From Haliea sp041746975 (GTDB lineage: Bacteria; Pseudomonadota; Gammaproteobacteria; Pseudomonadales; Halieaceae), in assembly GCA_041746975.1 (NCBI GenBank), contig JBGTGB010000089.1, positions 1-23,843 on the forward strand: a stretch of DNA of 23,843 nt, written 5' to 3'. The notes under the pieces are model-generated. The model was not told the DNA's origin and did not search any database. It saw only the letters and a list, made by a program, of their open reading frames with translations. This document shows positions 1-8,348 of the stretch, piece by piece; position 1 is the stretch's first letter; the number at the start of each line of letters is the position of its first letter. A program made the translations under genes and the position numbers.

Positions 1-599
1 GAGCGCAGCAGGCCGCGCCCGGGCCTGGCCTGCTGTACCGCCACCCGGTCAGGCAGCGGATGCGGCGCGCTGAGGCGCCAGCACACCAGAGTCACGACGG
101 CCAGTAGCGACCAGCTGGAAAGACTGCGCTGCCAGCTGCCCAGCCACTCCGCAAGAGGGATGCTGAGGCCGGCGCCCAGGGCACCCCCGAGGCACAACGC
201 CATGGTGTAGACGCCGGTCATCAGGTCTGCTCCCCGCGGCAGATCACGCTTCACCAGCACCGGCAGCACCGTGCCAGCAATACCGATAGCAGCACCGACC
301 AGGGCAGTACCCACAAACAGGGACCAGGTACTGGTGCTGGCGCGCAATGCCAGCGCCGCAGCCAGCAGCAGCAGCGCCAGGGACAAGGTACGCTCGATTC
401 CGATACGGCGCGACAGCCAGGGCGCCAGTGGAGCGAACAGGCCCAGACACAGCACAGGCAACGTCGTCAGCGCGCCGATTGCGGCCGCCGACAATCCCGT
501 CTCTGCCTGTACCCGCGCCAGCAAAGGGGCCAGGGATGACAGCGCCGGCCGCAGATTCAAGCCCACCAACACCAACAGCACGATCAAACCGGCACGCAT
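1..599 (-). CDS. CynX/NimT-family MFS transporter (partial, 3' end outside window)
   Basis: This is the N-terminal 199 codons of a major facilitator superfamily permease. The reading frame stays open to the window edge. The translation starts MRAGLIVLLVLVGLNLRPA and continues with a GALTTLPVLCLGLFAPLAP segment and a cytoplasmic RRIGIERT loop. This pattern is typical of the CynX/NimT/YeaN branch (cyanate or nitroimidazole-type transporters); the substrate cannot be told from sequence. About six hydrophobic segments are visible, half of a 12-TM protein. The ATG at 599 is chosen because GCGGAG lies 8 bases upstream. It starts 29 bp after the stop of the HlyD-type adaptor gene on the same strand, so it may be co-transcribed with the type I secretion genes, although these permeases are not part of such systems. 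Confidence 0.82.
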   Translation of the reverse strand, partial: MRAGLIVLLVLVGLNLRPALSSLAPLLARVQAETGLSAAAIGALTTLPVLCLGLFAPLAPWLSRRIGIERTLSLALLLLAAALALRASTSTWSLFVGTALVGAAIGIAGTVLPVLVKRDLPRGADLMTGVYTMALCLGGALGAGLSIPLAEWLGSWQRSLSSWSLLAVVTLVCWRLSAPHPLPDRVAVQQARPGRGLLR

Positions 600-628
600 T
601 AGCAGTGCTCCGCAGACTGCATGGTGAC

Positions 629-1927
629 CTAATCCTCGATCAGGGAACGTGCGATCACGTTACTGGCAGGCTGCAGCAGGTATTGCAGCAGGGTCCGGGT
701 GCCGGTACTGATCAGCACTTCGGCAGGCATACCCGGCAGCAGGCGTACGTGGGGCATGCGTGCAAGGCTGGCCGGATCCACTTCCACCTGCGCCAGATAG
801 TAGGGCGCGCCGCCCGACTCCCGCACAAGACGGTCAGCGGAGATGGTGGTAATGGTACCCTCGGCAACCAGGGTGGTGGCACTCTTGAACGCGCTGAACC
901 GGATCCGCGCACGATCGCCGGCGTGGACCCGATCAATATCCTGCGGCGAGACCTCTGCATCGATCACCAATTGCAATTGCTCCGGCACGATATCCATCAG
1001 CGACGTACCCGGCCGCACCACTCCGCCAACCGTGTGCACCGCGAGACCCAGTACGACGCCGCTGACCGGCGCCCTGATTACGCCGCGTGAAAGCCGGTCC
1101 TCCAGTGCGCGCAAACGTTCACCCAGGTCGTAAACCCTGGCCTGCACGGTCTCCAGTTCATTCACGACCTCGGTCTGACGATGGCGGTCCAGCTGGATAA
1201 TCTGCAGCCGGGTCTCGCCAATGCGGATCTCGTTGCCCGAAATCCGCGACAGGGCCTCGGCGTTCTCGCCCATCAGGCTGGCCTGCTCGCGCTCCAGCTC
1301 GGTCAAACGCTGCTTGCCGGTAAAGCCCTGTTCCTGCAGCTTTCGCAGGTCGCGAATCTCGGTCTCGAAAGACTCGAGCAAGCGTGCGTTGCTTTCGCGT
1401 ACTGCCCGAATGCCGTCACTCTGGGAGCTGAGTTGCTCTATGCGCTGCTCCAGCACCTCGCGCTCGCCGGCGGTGGCATCACGGCGAGCGTTGTACACCG
1501 CGTTCTGGCCGGCGATGGCCACATCCACGCGCGAATCCTGCACTGTAGCGAACTCAGGTGGATAAACCACCGCGTCTAGGCCGTCGCGTTCCGCCCGCAG
1601 CCGCGCCTCCAACGCCTGGAGACTGACATACTGTCCCCGCAACATGGAGCGCTCCGCTTCCAGTTGCGTGGTATCCAGCCGCACCAGCGGGTCGCCTGCG
1701 CGTACGGTGCTGCCCTCCGCCACCAGGATCTCCTCGACAATCCCGCCCTCCAGATGCTGCAGTGTTTTTCGGGAATCCTTGACTGTCACCACACCGGGAG
1801 CCAAGGCCGCGCTCTCCAGCGGCGCGAGGCTGGCCCAGCCGCCGAAAACAACGAAGGTCACAAACACAACCAGCATGCCGATCAGGCGGAAACGGCGATC
1901 AGAACTGGCTGGAACCGCGCTGCTCAT
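629..1927 (-). CDS. HlyD/PrtE-family type I secretion periplasmic adaptor
   Basis: Membrane fusion protein of a type I secretion system. It should link the inner-membrane ABC transporter to a TolC-like outer-membrane channel. The 432-residue product has a short cytoplasmic N-terminus, one membrane segment (about residues 14-34), and a first lipoyl/barrel-sandwich half with the typical HLEGGIVEEILVAEGSTVRAGD stretch (about residues 58-80). A long, charged, Leu- and Glu-rich alpha-helical hairpin follows (about 95-290), then the second lipoyl half with APVSGVVLGLAVHTVGGVV, then a beta-barrel C-terminal domain containing LLPGMPAEVLI. The length is normal for the family. Its ATG overlaps the stop of the upstream ABC transporter gene by 4 bp, which indicates translational coupling. 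Co-location with an RTX protein gene suggests that protein is the cargo. The family call is secure; substrate specificity is inferred from context. Confidence 0.94.
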   Translation of the reverse strand: MSSAVPASSDRRFRLIGMLVVFVTFVVFGGWASLAPLESAALAPGVVTVKDSRKTLQHLEGGIVEEILVAEGSTVRAGDPLVRLDTTQLEAERSMLRGQYVSLQALEARLRAERDGLDAVVYPPEFATVQDSRVDVAIAGQNAVYNARRDATAGEREVLEQRIEQLSSQSDGIRAVRESNARLLESFETEIRDLRKLQEQGFTGKQRLTELEREQASLMGENAEALSRISGNEIRIGETRLQIIQLDRHRQTEVVNELETVQARVYDLGERLRALEDRLSRGVIRAPVSGVVLGLAVHTVGGVVRPGTSLMDIVPEQLQLVIDAEVSPQDIDRVHAGDRARIRFSAFKSATTLVAEGTITTISADRLVRESGGAPYYLAQVEVDPASLARMPHVRLLPGMPAEVLISTGTRTLLQYLLQPASNVIARSLIED

Positions 1928-3660
1928 TTCACCGCCGCTCCCGCGTCTGGCGCCTGACGTTTGGCCAGAGCCTGCTTGCGCCCCGTCTCCATCTGCTGCA
2001 GCACCTTGGCCTTGGGCCCATAGGCCACGATAGCACCTTCCCGCATCACCATTAACTTGTCCACTGCCGCCAGGATGGTATTGCGATGGGAGATCACCAC
2101 GATGGTTGCCCCGCGCCGTTTTTCCGCCTGCAGGGCGGTGATCAGCGCGCGCTCGCCTTCGTCGTCCAGGTTGGAGTTGGGTTCGTCCAGCACCAGCAAC
2201 TGAGGGCTGCCGTAGAGCGCCCGTGCCAGCGCCAGGCGCTGGCGTTGGCCCGCCGAGAGCGCACTGCCGGCATCGCCGATGTCCATGTCATATCCCAGCG
2301 GCAGGCGCAGGATGGCCTCATGCACGCTGGCCAGTCTCGCCGCCGCCACCACCTTTTCTGGATCCACCTCGCCGAAGCGGGCGATATTGACGCTGACGGT
2401 GCCTTCAAACAGCTCCACATCCTGTGGTAAATATCCCACATGGGGGCCCAGCTCGGTTCGATCCCAGCTGAACACCTCGGCCCCATCGAGCCGCATCTTA
2501 CCCGAGGTTGTGGGCCAGATCCCCAGCAGCGCCCGAACCAGCGAGGTCTTGCCGGATGCGCTGGGGCCGATAACGGCAACAGCATCGCCCCGTTCGATGC
2601 GAAAATTGGCATTGCGTACCACCAGCACGCGTTTACCGGGCGGGGCGATGGACACGTTCTCTGCGGTGACGACTCCCTCCGGCGCGGGCAGCGACATGCG
2701 CTCGCGGCGCGGTGGAATACGCTCCAGCGCCGCCTGCAGCCGGTGGTACTGTAACCGTGCCTGCACCCACTGGCGCCAGCCGCCGATCAGCATGTCGACC
2801 GGCGCCAGTGCACGCCCGAGCAGGATGGAGCCCGCGATCATCACTCCGGGCGTGATCTGCTGCTGAATAACCAGCCAGGCGCCCAGCCCCAGCACCAGCG
2901 ACTGTACCGCCAGACGGAATACCCTGGATATCGACCCCAGCACGGCACCGCGGCCGGCGGCCCGGCCATGAGCCGAGAGCAGAGTGTAGTGGCGTTGCTG
3001 CCAGTGGCGGCGGATGTCGCCGAGCATGCCCATGGACTCCACCACTTCGGCGTTACGCAGGTTCCTGGCGACAAAGGCATTGCTGTCCGCCGTCGCGTCG
3101 CTGACTTCCTGCAGGGGTTGCCGACTGACACGGGCATTGAATAGCGCCAGCACCACCAACACCACGGCGGAGAACAGCCCCGCCAGGCCGAACAACGGAT
3201 GCAACAGGTACATGACCAGCAGGTACACCGGCAGCCAGGGGGCATCGAACAGCGCATTGGGACCGGGGCTCGCCAGGTACTGGCGCAAGCCGGCGAGATC
3301 CGCCAGCGCCTGGCCCTGACCGGAACGGCCACCGGTGTAGAGCGCCTCCCGGAACGAGACATCGAAGGCCCGGTCATCCAGCGCCAGTTCCAGCTGCAGT
3401 CCCAGGCGCAGCAGGATCTGGGAGCGAACCCACTCCAGGGCACCAATGGTGACAAACAGGAAAAGAACCACCAGGGTCAGCATCACCAGGGTCGGCACGC
3501 TGGCGCTGGTAATCACCCGATCGTACACCTGCAGCATGTAGATGGCAGGCGCCAGCAACAGCAGGTTGATACACAGGCTGAACAGGCCCAGTGCCAGCAG
3601 GGAGGGTCGAAAGCTTGCCAGCGCCTGGTACAGCTCGGAGCCTGGACGGGAGGTAGTCAC
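1924..3660 (-). CDS. Type I secretion system permease/ATPase (PrtD family)
   Basis: Inner-membrane ABC exporter energising one-step secretion of RTX-type proteins. Residues about 15-315 form the transmembrane domain with hydrophobic helices near 20-45, 57-75, 141-175 and 250-285, and there is no N-terminal C39 peptidase domain, as in PrtD/AprD rather than bacteriocin exporters. The nucleotide-binding domain shows Walker A GPSASGKT (365-372), Q-loop LPQD (411-414), signature LSAGQ (468-472), Walker B LLVLDEP (488-494) and the H-loop His525. The only possible start is GTG at 3660: the frame is closed upstream by the TGA that ends the RTX gene, and the intervening 14 codons contain no ATG, GTG or TTG. 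No strong ribosome binding site precedes it. It lies 42 bp after the RTX gene and overlaps the adaptor gene by 4 bp. Confidence 0.95.
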   Translation of the reverse strand: MTTSRPGSELYQALASFRPSLLALGLFSLCINLLLLAPAIYMLQVYDRVITSASVPTLVMLTLVVLFLFVTIGALEWVRSQILLRLGLQLELALDDRAFDVSFREALYTGGRSGQGQALADLAGLRQYLASPGPNALFDAPWLPVYLLVMYLLHPLFGLAGLFSAVVLVVLALFNARVSRQPLQEVSDATADSNAFVARNLRNAEVVESMGMLGDIRRHWQQRHYTLLSAHGRAAGRGAVLGSISRVFRLAVQSLVLGLGAWLVIQQQITPGVMIAGSILLGRALAPVDMLIGGWRQWVQARLQYHRLQAALERIPPRRERMSLPAPEGVVTAENVSIAPPGKRVLVVRNANFRIERGDAVAVIGPSASGKTSLVRALLGIWPTTSGKMRLDGAEVFSWDRTELGPHVGYLPQDVELFEGTVSVNIARFGEVDPEKVVAAARLASVHEAILRLPLGYDMDIGDAGSALSAGQRQRLALARALYGSPQLLVLDEPNSNLDDEGERALITALQAEKRRGATIVVISHRNTILAAVDKLMVMREGAIVAYGPKAKVLQQMETGRKQALAKRQAPDAGAAVK

Positions 3661-3702
3661 ATCAAAGGTAAACCGGAGTGGTTCCTCGCAGAGTTTGGCA
3701 CA

Positions 3703-5616
3703 TCACGGTGCCGGCTCTATGACCGCGAGATCGTCAGTTAACCAGAAGTCGTACTGGCTCTCGTCAAAAATGAAGATACCGGTGCCACCACCCGGATTGA
3801 ACAAGTCGGTGACATCATTGAGCGCGGTGCCATCGGAATCGAGGCGGACGAAAAAGACCATGTCGGTCTCCAGATCAAACCCGCCATTGCGGTCAGCATC
3901 AATGTATACCATGAACTCTTCACCGTCGATGTTTGAGTACTCAACGTGCATGGCGCGGTACACCGGATTGTCTGGATCGCTACTATCGAGAAAGAAGTCG
4001 CTGGTGTCTGTCGGGGGCTCGTTGCCCAGCAATGCGTCCAGCAAATAATTGAACTCCACGTCAGTGAACAGTATATCCTCCACCGCGACCTCGGTCCCCG
4101 CCACGGTGCTGGTGACGCCTTCGGCATTGAGGATCTCGCGGGTATCGGTGCCGCCGTCCACGACAAAATCCGTCAGACCAAGGGCGGTGAGATCAAATTT
4201 ATCCTGACCGGCGATCGGCCCGTCGGGTTCCTGGCCAAGCAAAGCCGTGGGCTGGATGCTGAGCCACTCGAATCTGTCGTAATCCGCGCCCTGGGATTGG
4301 CCCGCCGAGCGATACACTATTTCGAAGGCACCATCAAAGAAGGTTTCCTGATTGTTATCCAGGACTGACTCATTCAAGAATTGCCTGTCCCCAAGCTGCC
4401 CTGTCGACTGTTCCACCCTGAAGATGAAATTGCCGACGCCCATTGCACCGCCGGTATCTTCAATGGTGAAGGATTCGCCCACTTCATTGAATGAATTGGA
4501 AAAATTGAGTGTCGCCCCCCCAAGATTGCCGGCCTGCTGCAATACATCCAGACTCAGGGGAATATCCGGATTCGCCAACAGCATGAAGTCGTCGAGCACA
4601 AACACCAGCAAATCCGCACCCACCGTAAAGTCCGTGATGACATTGGTACCCGACTGCCCATCGGAAACCGCGGCCTCGGTGTTGACGATCACCGAGCCGC
4701 CCTCGCCCTGTACGCCGGTAACGATGTCGTAAGCATTGGCGAAGATAAAGCGGTCATTACCGGCACCCCCGGTCAGCTCGTGATTCCCGCGACTGCCATA
4801 GAGCCAGTCATTGCCCTCTCCGCCATCAAGCGTGCTGGTGCCAAAATTAAAGCTCTGCCCACCGAACAGGACGTCATTGCCCGCGCCGCCGAGCAGGATG
4901 TCGTCACCAAAACCGCCAAACAGCGCGTCGGGGCCGGATCCGCCGGTCACATGGGCATTGTCCGAGCCGCCCAGAAACACATTGCTACCTTCGCCCAGAA
5001 TATAAATGTTGCTCCCGTAGTACGAAACATCCTCAAAGCCTGAATTGCCCTCGACGACTGTGTCGCCATCATTGCCGATAATCCGATAACCCGAGAATGG
5101 GGGACTATCAACGGTGTCGCCGGGCGCTATCGCATCCAGCCGCACCGCCAGGGGCCCAGTGCCGACGGCAGAAAAATCAAACACGCGCACGGAATCGTCG
5201 AAGGTCAGGAGTTGCTCGAAAGGAGCGTCGATAATTTGTCCGTCGAAGATATCGAACCTCGGCACGGACTCGATGAAAGGTGCCACAGTCTGAGCGGTGA
5301 ATGCCAGGGTTTCAAAACCGGTAAGTGAAAGCGGATCCTCGAGCGCAAAGCTGGAAAAGAATGTGTCGAAGGCACCAATGGTGAGGCGGCTGCCAGCAAG
5401 GCCCAGGCCAACCGCCGTGAGCCCACCAGTGCCCAGCTGGATATCGAAGTTTGGCAGCCCCCCCTGGGTGATATTGGAGACGTCCAGGCTGTCTAGCTGG
5501 TAGGCCTGCCCCAGCAGCGCACTCAGGGTCGCCGACAGCTCAGCCAGGTCGATGTTCTCGTCAATGGTCAGGCCTACCGAGCCGAAGGCGGAATCAGAGA
5601 GTTTTAACGAAGCCAT
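3703..5616 (-). CDS. RTX-repeat calcium-binding exoprotein, probable type I secretion cargo
   Basis: Acidic 637-residue protein without a Sec signal peptide and without any cysteine, as usual for type I secreted proteins. Residues about 216-292 carry glycine- and aspartate-rich RTX nonapeptides (GGSGPDALF, GGFGDDILL, GGAGNDVLF, GGEGNDWLY, GGAGNDRF), which in this family bind calcium in a parallel beta roll after export. Residues 572-581 contain an EF-hand-like DADRNGGFDL loop. The C-terminal 60 residues are acidic and hydrophobic (DFWLTDDLAVIEPAP at the end) and presumably hold the export signal. The N-terminal 200 residues are not recognised. No HExxH metalloprotease, lipase GxSxG or other catalytic motif is obvious, so an adhesin or matrix role is as likely as an enzyme. 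The ATG is preceded by AGGACA at 8 bases. It lies directly upstream of the type I exporter genes. Confidence 0.88.
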   Translation of the reverse strand: MASLKLSDSAFGSVGLTIDENIDLAELSATLSALLGQAYQLDSLDVSNITQGGLPNFDIQLGTGGLTAVGLGLAGSRLTIGAFDTFFSSFALEDPLSLTGFETLAFTAQTVAPFIESVPRFDIFDGQIIDAPFEQLLTFDDSVRVFDFSAVGTGPLAVRLDAIAPGDTVDSPPFSGYRIIGNDGDTVVEGNSGFEDVSYYGSNIYILGEGSNVFLGGSDNAHVTGGSGPDALFGGFGDDILLGGAGNDVLFGGQSFNFGTSTLDGGEGNDWLYGSRGNHELTGGAGNDRFIFANAYDIVTGVQGEGGSVIVNTEAAVSDGQSGTNVITDFTVGADLLVFVLDDFMLLANPDIPLSLDVLQQAGNLGGATLNFSNSFNEVGESFTIEDTGGAMGVGNFIFRVEQSTGQLGDRQFLNESVLDNNQETFFDGAFEIVYRSAGQSQGADYDRFEWLSIQPTALLGQEPDGPIAGQDKFDLTALGLTDFVVDGGTDTREILNAEGVTSTVAGTEVAVEDILFTDVEFNYLLDALLGNEPPTDTSDFFLDSSDPDNPVYRAMHVEYSNIDGEEFMVYIDADRNGGFDLETDMVFFVRLDSDGTALNDVTDLFNPGGGTGIFIFDESQYDFWLTDDLAVIEPAP

Positions 5617-5659
5617 ATGCGTGTCCTGTCTATGCTGTACTTACGGGCCTTCTTGGACG

Positions 5660-8194
5660 TCAGAAGGACATTTCCCAGCGCATGCCCAGGGAAACGATTT
5701 CCCCGCTCAGGTTTTCATAACTGCCCAGCGCCTGGTACGACACGAACGCGCTGAAACCGAAGGCAAACTGCGCCGCAACGCCTGCCCCATAGATAAAGTA
5801 ACTGCTGTCGGGATCATCGACGTCAATCAGGAGCGAGTCTTCGGCGGCGGCGAACGGGTCGTTGGCAAACCGATAGCGCACGCCGTCCGCGCTGTCTTCA
5901 AACTCGCTGGTGTACTCGAGCCGGACATAGGGTGTTACCACACCCCAGGACGGCAGGAAGGTATAGCTGAGCTGCCCGCTGGCGGTGAGGCTCATGGACT
6001 CGAAACCCTGTTTGTCCACCGTCAGGTCGAGGCCGCCGGCTCCGGTCTCGGTAAAGCCGTCAAAGTCCCCGTCCAGGTAGAAGAAGCGCACCAGCGGGTC
6101 GAACTTGATACCGCTGAAGTCGAAGGAGTGGCCCAGGTTGAGACTGATGTAGTACTCGTTGCCATCGGTGGAACCCCTGGCGGTGCGATCGACGCTGCCG
6201 CCGAAGTCCTGGTAGGCGATCTTGCGTTCGGTATCGACGTCGGACCAGCCGTAGCTCAGGACTGCATCAACATAGCTGGCGCCACGGTAAAAGCTGCCAT
6301 AGACCGCGAGCGCATAGTTGTCAGTGTCGGTGTTGCCCAACTGCTCATCAAATTCTACCTCCGTCTTGCCTATCGACAGGGAGGCACCGACAAAGAGATT
6401 GTCATTAACCCGGTAGTCCAGACCGCCAGTCAGGGTCTGGGCGTCGAAATCGAATCCCGACTCAAGCCCGGTGCGATCCTGATCGCCAAAACTTAAGTCG
6501 CCGCGCACCCACAGCCCGGCCCGACTGCCCGCCAGCAACTCGCCCTCACCGTCACCGCTGGCACCCATGCCCAGGGCATCGCGGGACTCCTGCAGCGCCG
6601 CGTCCAGCTGATCGCCCGTCACCATGGTGTTGCCGTACTGGAGGTTCAGCCCCGCCAGACTCAGACCCTTGGTACCGCCCTCGCGCACCCGCGCCATGCG
6701 CGCGCCGATGTTGCGGAAGCGGGAGAATGACAGCACTCGCACCGACTTGGCCATGGCTGCCAGCTCTTCCGGGGTGATGCCACGCAGCGCTGCCAGAGCC
6801 TGTTTCGCGGTGGTCCCCTGCATGCGCAGGTTGGTACAGAGGTTGAGCAGATCCTGCTGCTCTTCACTGCCCGGCTGCAGACGGGTACAGATGCTGTCTA
6901 TGCGCCGGGAAACGCGCAACTCATTGATGCTGGCACTCGCCAGTACGCTGGTGCCATCGTCATCCTGCTTGCCGGTCACACCGCCTATGCCCGCATCGGT
7001 TCCATCCACGGAAAAGGACGCGGTGGCAACATTGGACGCCCGTCCCAGCTGGTCGCGGATCAGGTAGGTAAAGGAGTCGCCACCAGTGAAGCCGGAGAAG
7101 GGGCGATACGAGTAGCTGCCATCGGGGTTCAACTGCAGCTGACCGCCCAGCGGGTCAGTCACCAGTTCCACGGTAAGCGAGTCGCGATTGAAAAACAGGT
7201 CGTTGTCGAGCACGTTGCCGGTGCTGAAGTCATTGCCGAGGTCGTCATCCACCGCCACCGGGGGTGCAGAGGCACTCAGGCTTACCACAAACCTGACAGT
7301 TGCGATGTTGCTCAGGGCCTGGCCATCGGAAGCCCGATAGGTGAAGGTTACCTGGCCCACGAAGCCGGGGGCCGGCGTGTAGCTGAAGGTGCCGTTGGGG
7401 TTGAGGGTCAGGCTGCCATTGGTGGGGGCCTGCTCCAGAACGGCACTTAGAGCATCGCCATCGGGGTCCGAGTCATTGGCCAGGACATTGGCATCGGCAA
7501 AGTCCGTGCCGAAATCCTCATCCACGGCGAAAGGAGCGTTGTTGACCGGCTCCGGCACCAGCATGGTTACGGTAGCAACGTTGCTCAAGGACTCGAAGTC
7601 AGCCGCCCGATAAGTGAAGCTGTCAGTGCCGAAGAAGCCCTCGTCGGGGACGTAGACAAAGGTGCCGTTCTGGTTCAGCGTGAGACTGCCATTCTGGGGG
7701 CCGGTGACCAGACTGGCGGTCAATGGATCGCCATCGGCGTCGAAGTCGTTGGCGAGCACATTGCGCCCTGCATAGTCTGCGCCAAAGTTGTCGTCCACCG
7801 CTACCGGTGGGGTATTGGTGACGGGAATCAGGACCGGGCCACAACTGGCGTCTACGGTGTTGTAGTAAGCGTTGGTGACGTTGATGATCGGCAGGCCGAG
7901 TATATTGTCGTTGGCATCGAACAGCGCCAGCCGCACATCCTGGTTCAGTGTCGCCGTGTTTTCGTAGACGTAGACCAGGCAAGCATTCTGGCCACTAAAC
8001 CCCACCACTACGGCATTCGGATTTCCCGGGGCGACGTTGTCCGCCCCCAGAACCTCTACCCGAACAATATTGGGATCCGACAACGCGACACTCTGATCGC
8101 GGCCCACGGCAACCGGGGCGGCGCTTGCCAGCGAGGAAAACATGAGGGCCACCAGCCCCGCAGCGAGCACCCTGATGCGGTAACAAATATCCAT
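5660..8194 (-). CDS. Autotransporter with three tandem Ig/cadherin-like repeats
   Basis: Predicted type Va autotransporter of 844 residues. A signal peptide (about residues 1-25, ending SSLASA before AP) is followed by a roughly 100-residue domain with two cysteines that I do not recognise. Then come three related repeats of about 85 residues (about 129-213, 220-304 and 311-396). Each begins PxAVDxxxGxD, carries N-VLxND and D-GD/DSLT, then GSLTLNxNGTFxYxP, and ends SNVATV. This is the bacterial Ig-like/cadherin-like type found in surface adhesins. A linker with two more cysteines and a short helical segment precedes a C-terminal beta barrel (about 555-844) with alternating strands and terminal Phe (RWEMSF). 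The ATG at 8194 is chosen because GGGGA stands 8 bases upstream; a TTG at 8209 is an alternative adding five residues. The gene ends 43 bp before the RTX gene. Confidence 0.88.
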   Translation of the reverse strand: MDICYRIRVLAAGLVALMFSSLASAAPVAVGRDQSVALSDPNIVRVEVLGADNVAPGNPNAVVVGFSGQNACLVYVYENTATLNQDVRLALFDANDNILGLPIINVTNAYYNTVDASCGPVLIPVTNTPPVAVDDNFGADYAGRNVLANDFDADGDPLTASLVTGPQNGSLTLNQNGTFVYVPDEGFFGTDSFTYRAADFESLSNVATVTMLVPEPVNNAPFAVDEDFGTDFADANVLANDSDPDGDALSAVLEQAPTNGSLTLNPNGTFSYTPAPGFVGQVTFTYRASDGQALSNIATVRFVVSLSASAPPVAVDDDLGNDFSTGNVLDNDLFFNRDSLTVELVTDPLGGQLQLNPDGSYSYRPFSGFTGGDSFTYLIRDQLGRASNVATASFSVDGTDAGIGGVTGKQDDDGTSVLASASINELRVSRRIDSICTRLQPGSEEQQDLLNLCTNLRMQGTTAKQALAALRGITPEELAAMAKSVRVLSFSRFRNIGARMARVREGGTKGLSLAGLNLQYGNTMVTGDQLDAALQESRDALGMGASGDGEGELLAGSRAGLWVRGDLSFGDQDRTGLESGFDFDAQTLTGGLDYRVNDNLFVGASLSIGKTEVEFDEQLGNTDTDNYALAVYGSFYRGASYVDAVLSYGWSDVDTERKIAYQDFGGSVDRTARGSTDGNEYYISLNLGHSFDFSGIKFDPLVRFFYLDGDFDGFTETGAGGLDLTVDKQGFESMSLTASGQLSYTFLPSWGVVTPYVRLEYTSEFEDSADGVRYRFANDPFAAAEDSLLIDVDDPDSSYFIYGAGVAAQFAFGFSAFVSYQALGSYENLSGEIVSLGMRWEMSF

Positions 8195-8290
8195 ACGCTG
8201 TTTCCCCAATGGACCCTTTAGCGCCCTGCCTCAGGGGCATCGAGGTTTCTCTATTTGTGGTTTTTCTTTCTTATAGGTGCCAGTTCCGAA

Positions 8291-8319
8291 AGTATCGTAC
8301 CTGACAGCGCACTCGTCAA
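8291..8319 (-). promoter_or_regulatory. Candidate promoter for the autotransporter and secretion block
   Basis: Read on the minus strand, TTGACG (8319-8314) and GATACT (8296-8291) are separated by 17 bp. This would place transcription start near 8284 and leave a leader of about 90 nt before the autotransporter ATG. It is the best sigma70-like pair in the 154 bp between that ATG and the BLUF gene stop. Matches are 5/6 and 4/6, so it is only a candidate. Confidence 0.4.
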
Positions 8320-8348
8320 CGCACGATGACAAAGTACCGGTCACACCC

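Noticed and set aside
347..1090. Plus-strand open frame (247 codons) opposite the MFS and HlyD genes
   Set aside because: It spans the junction of two clear minus-strand genes and is Arg/Pro/Thr-rich noise.
3703..5616. Serralysin-type metalloprotease
   Set aside because: RTX repeats and a nearby PrtD/PrtE-type exporter invite this call, but no HExxH zinc motif is found in the protein.
5552..6496. Plus-strand open frame (314 codons) opposite the autotransporter barrel
   Set aside because: Composition mirrors the coding strand; no family resemblance and no ribosome binding site.
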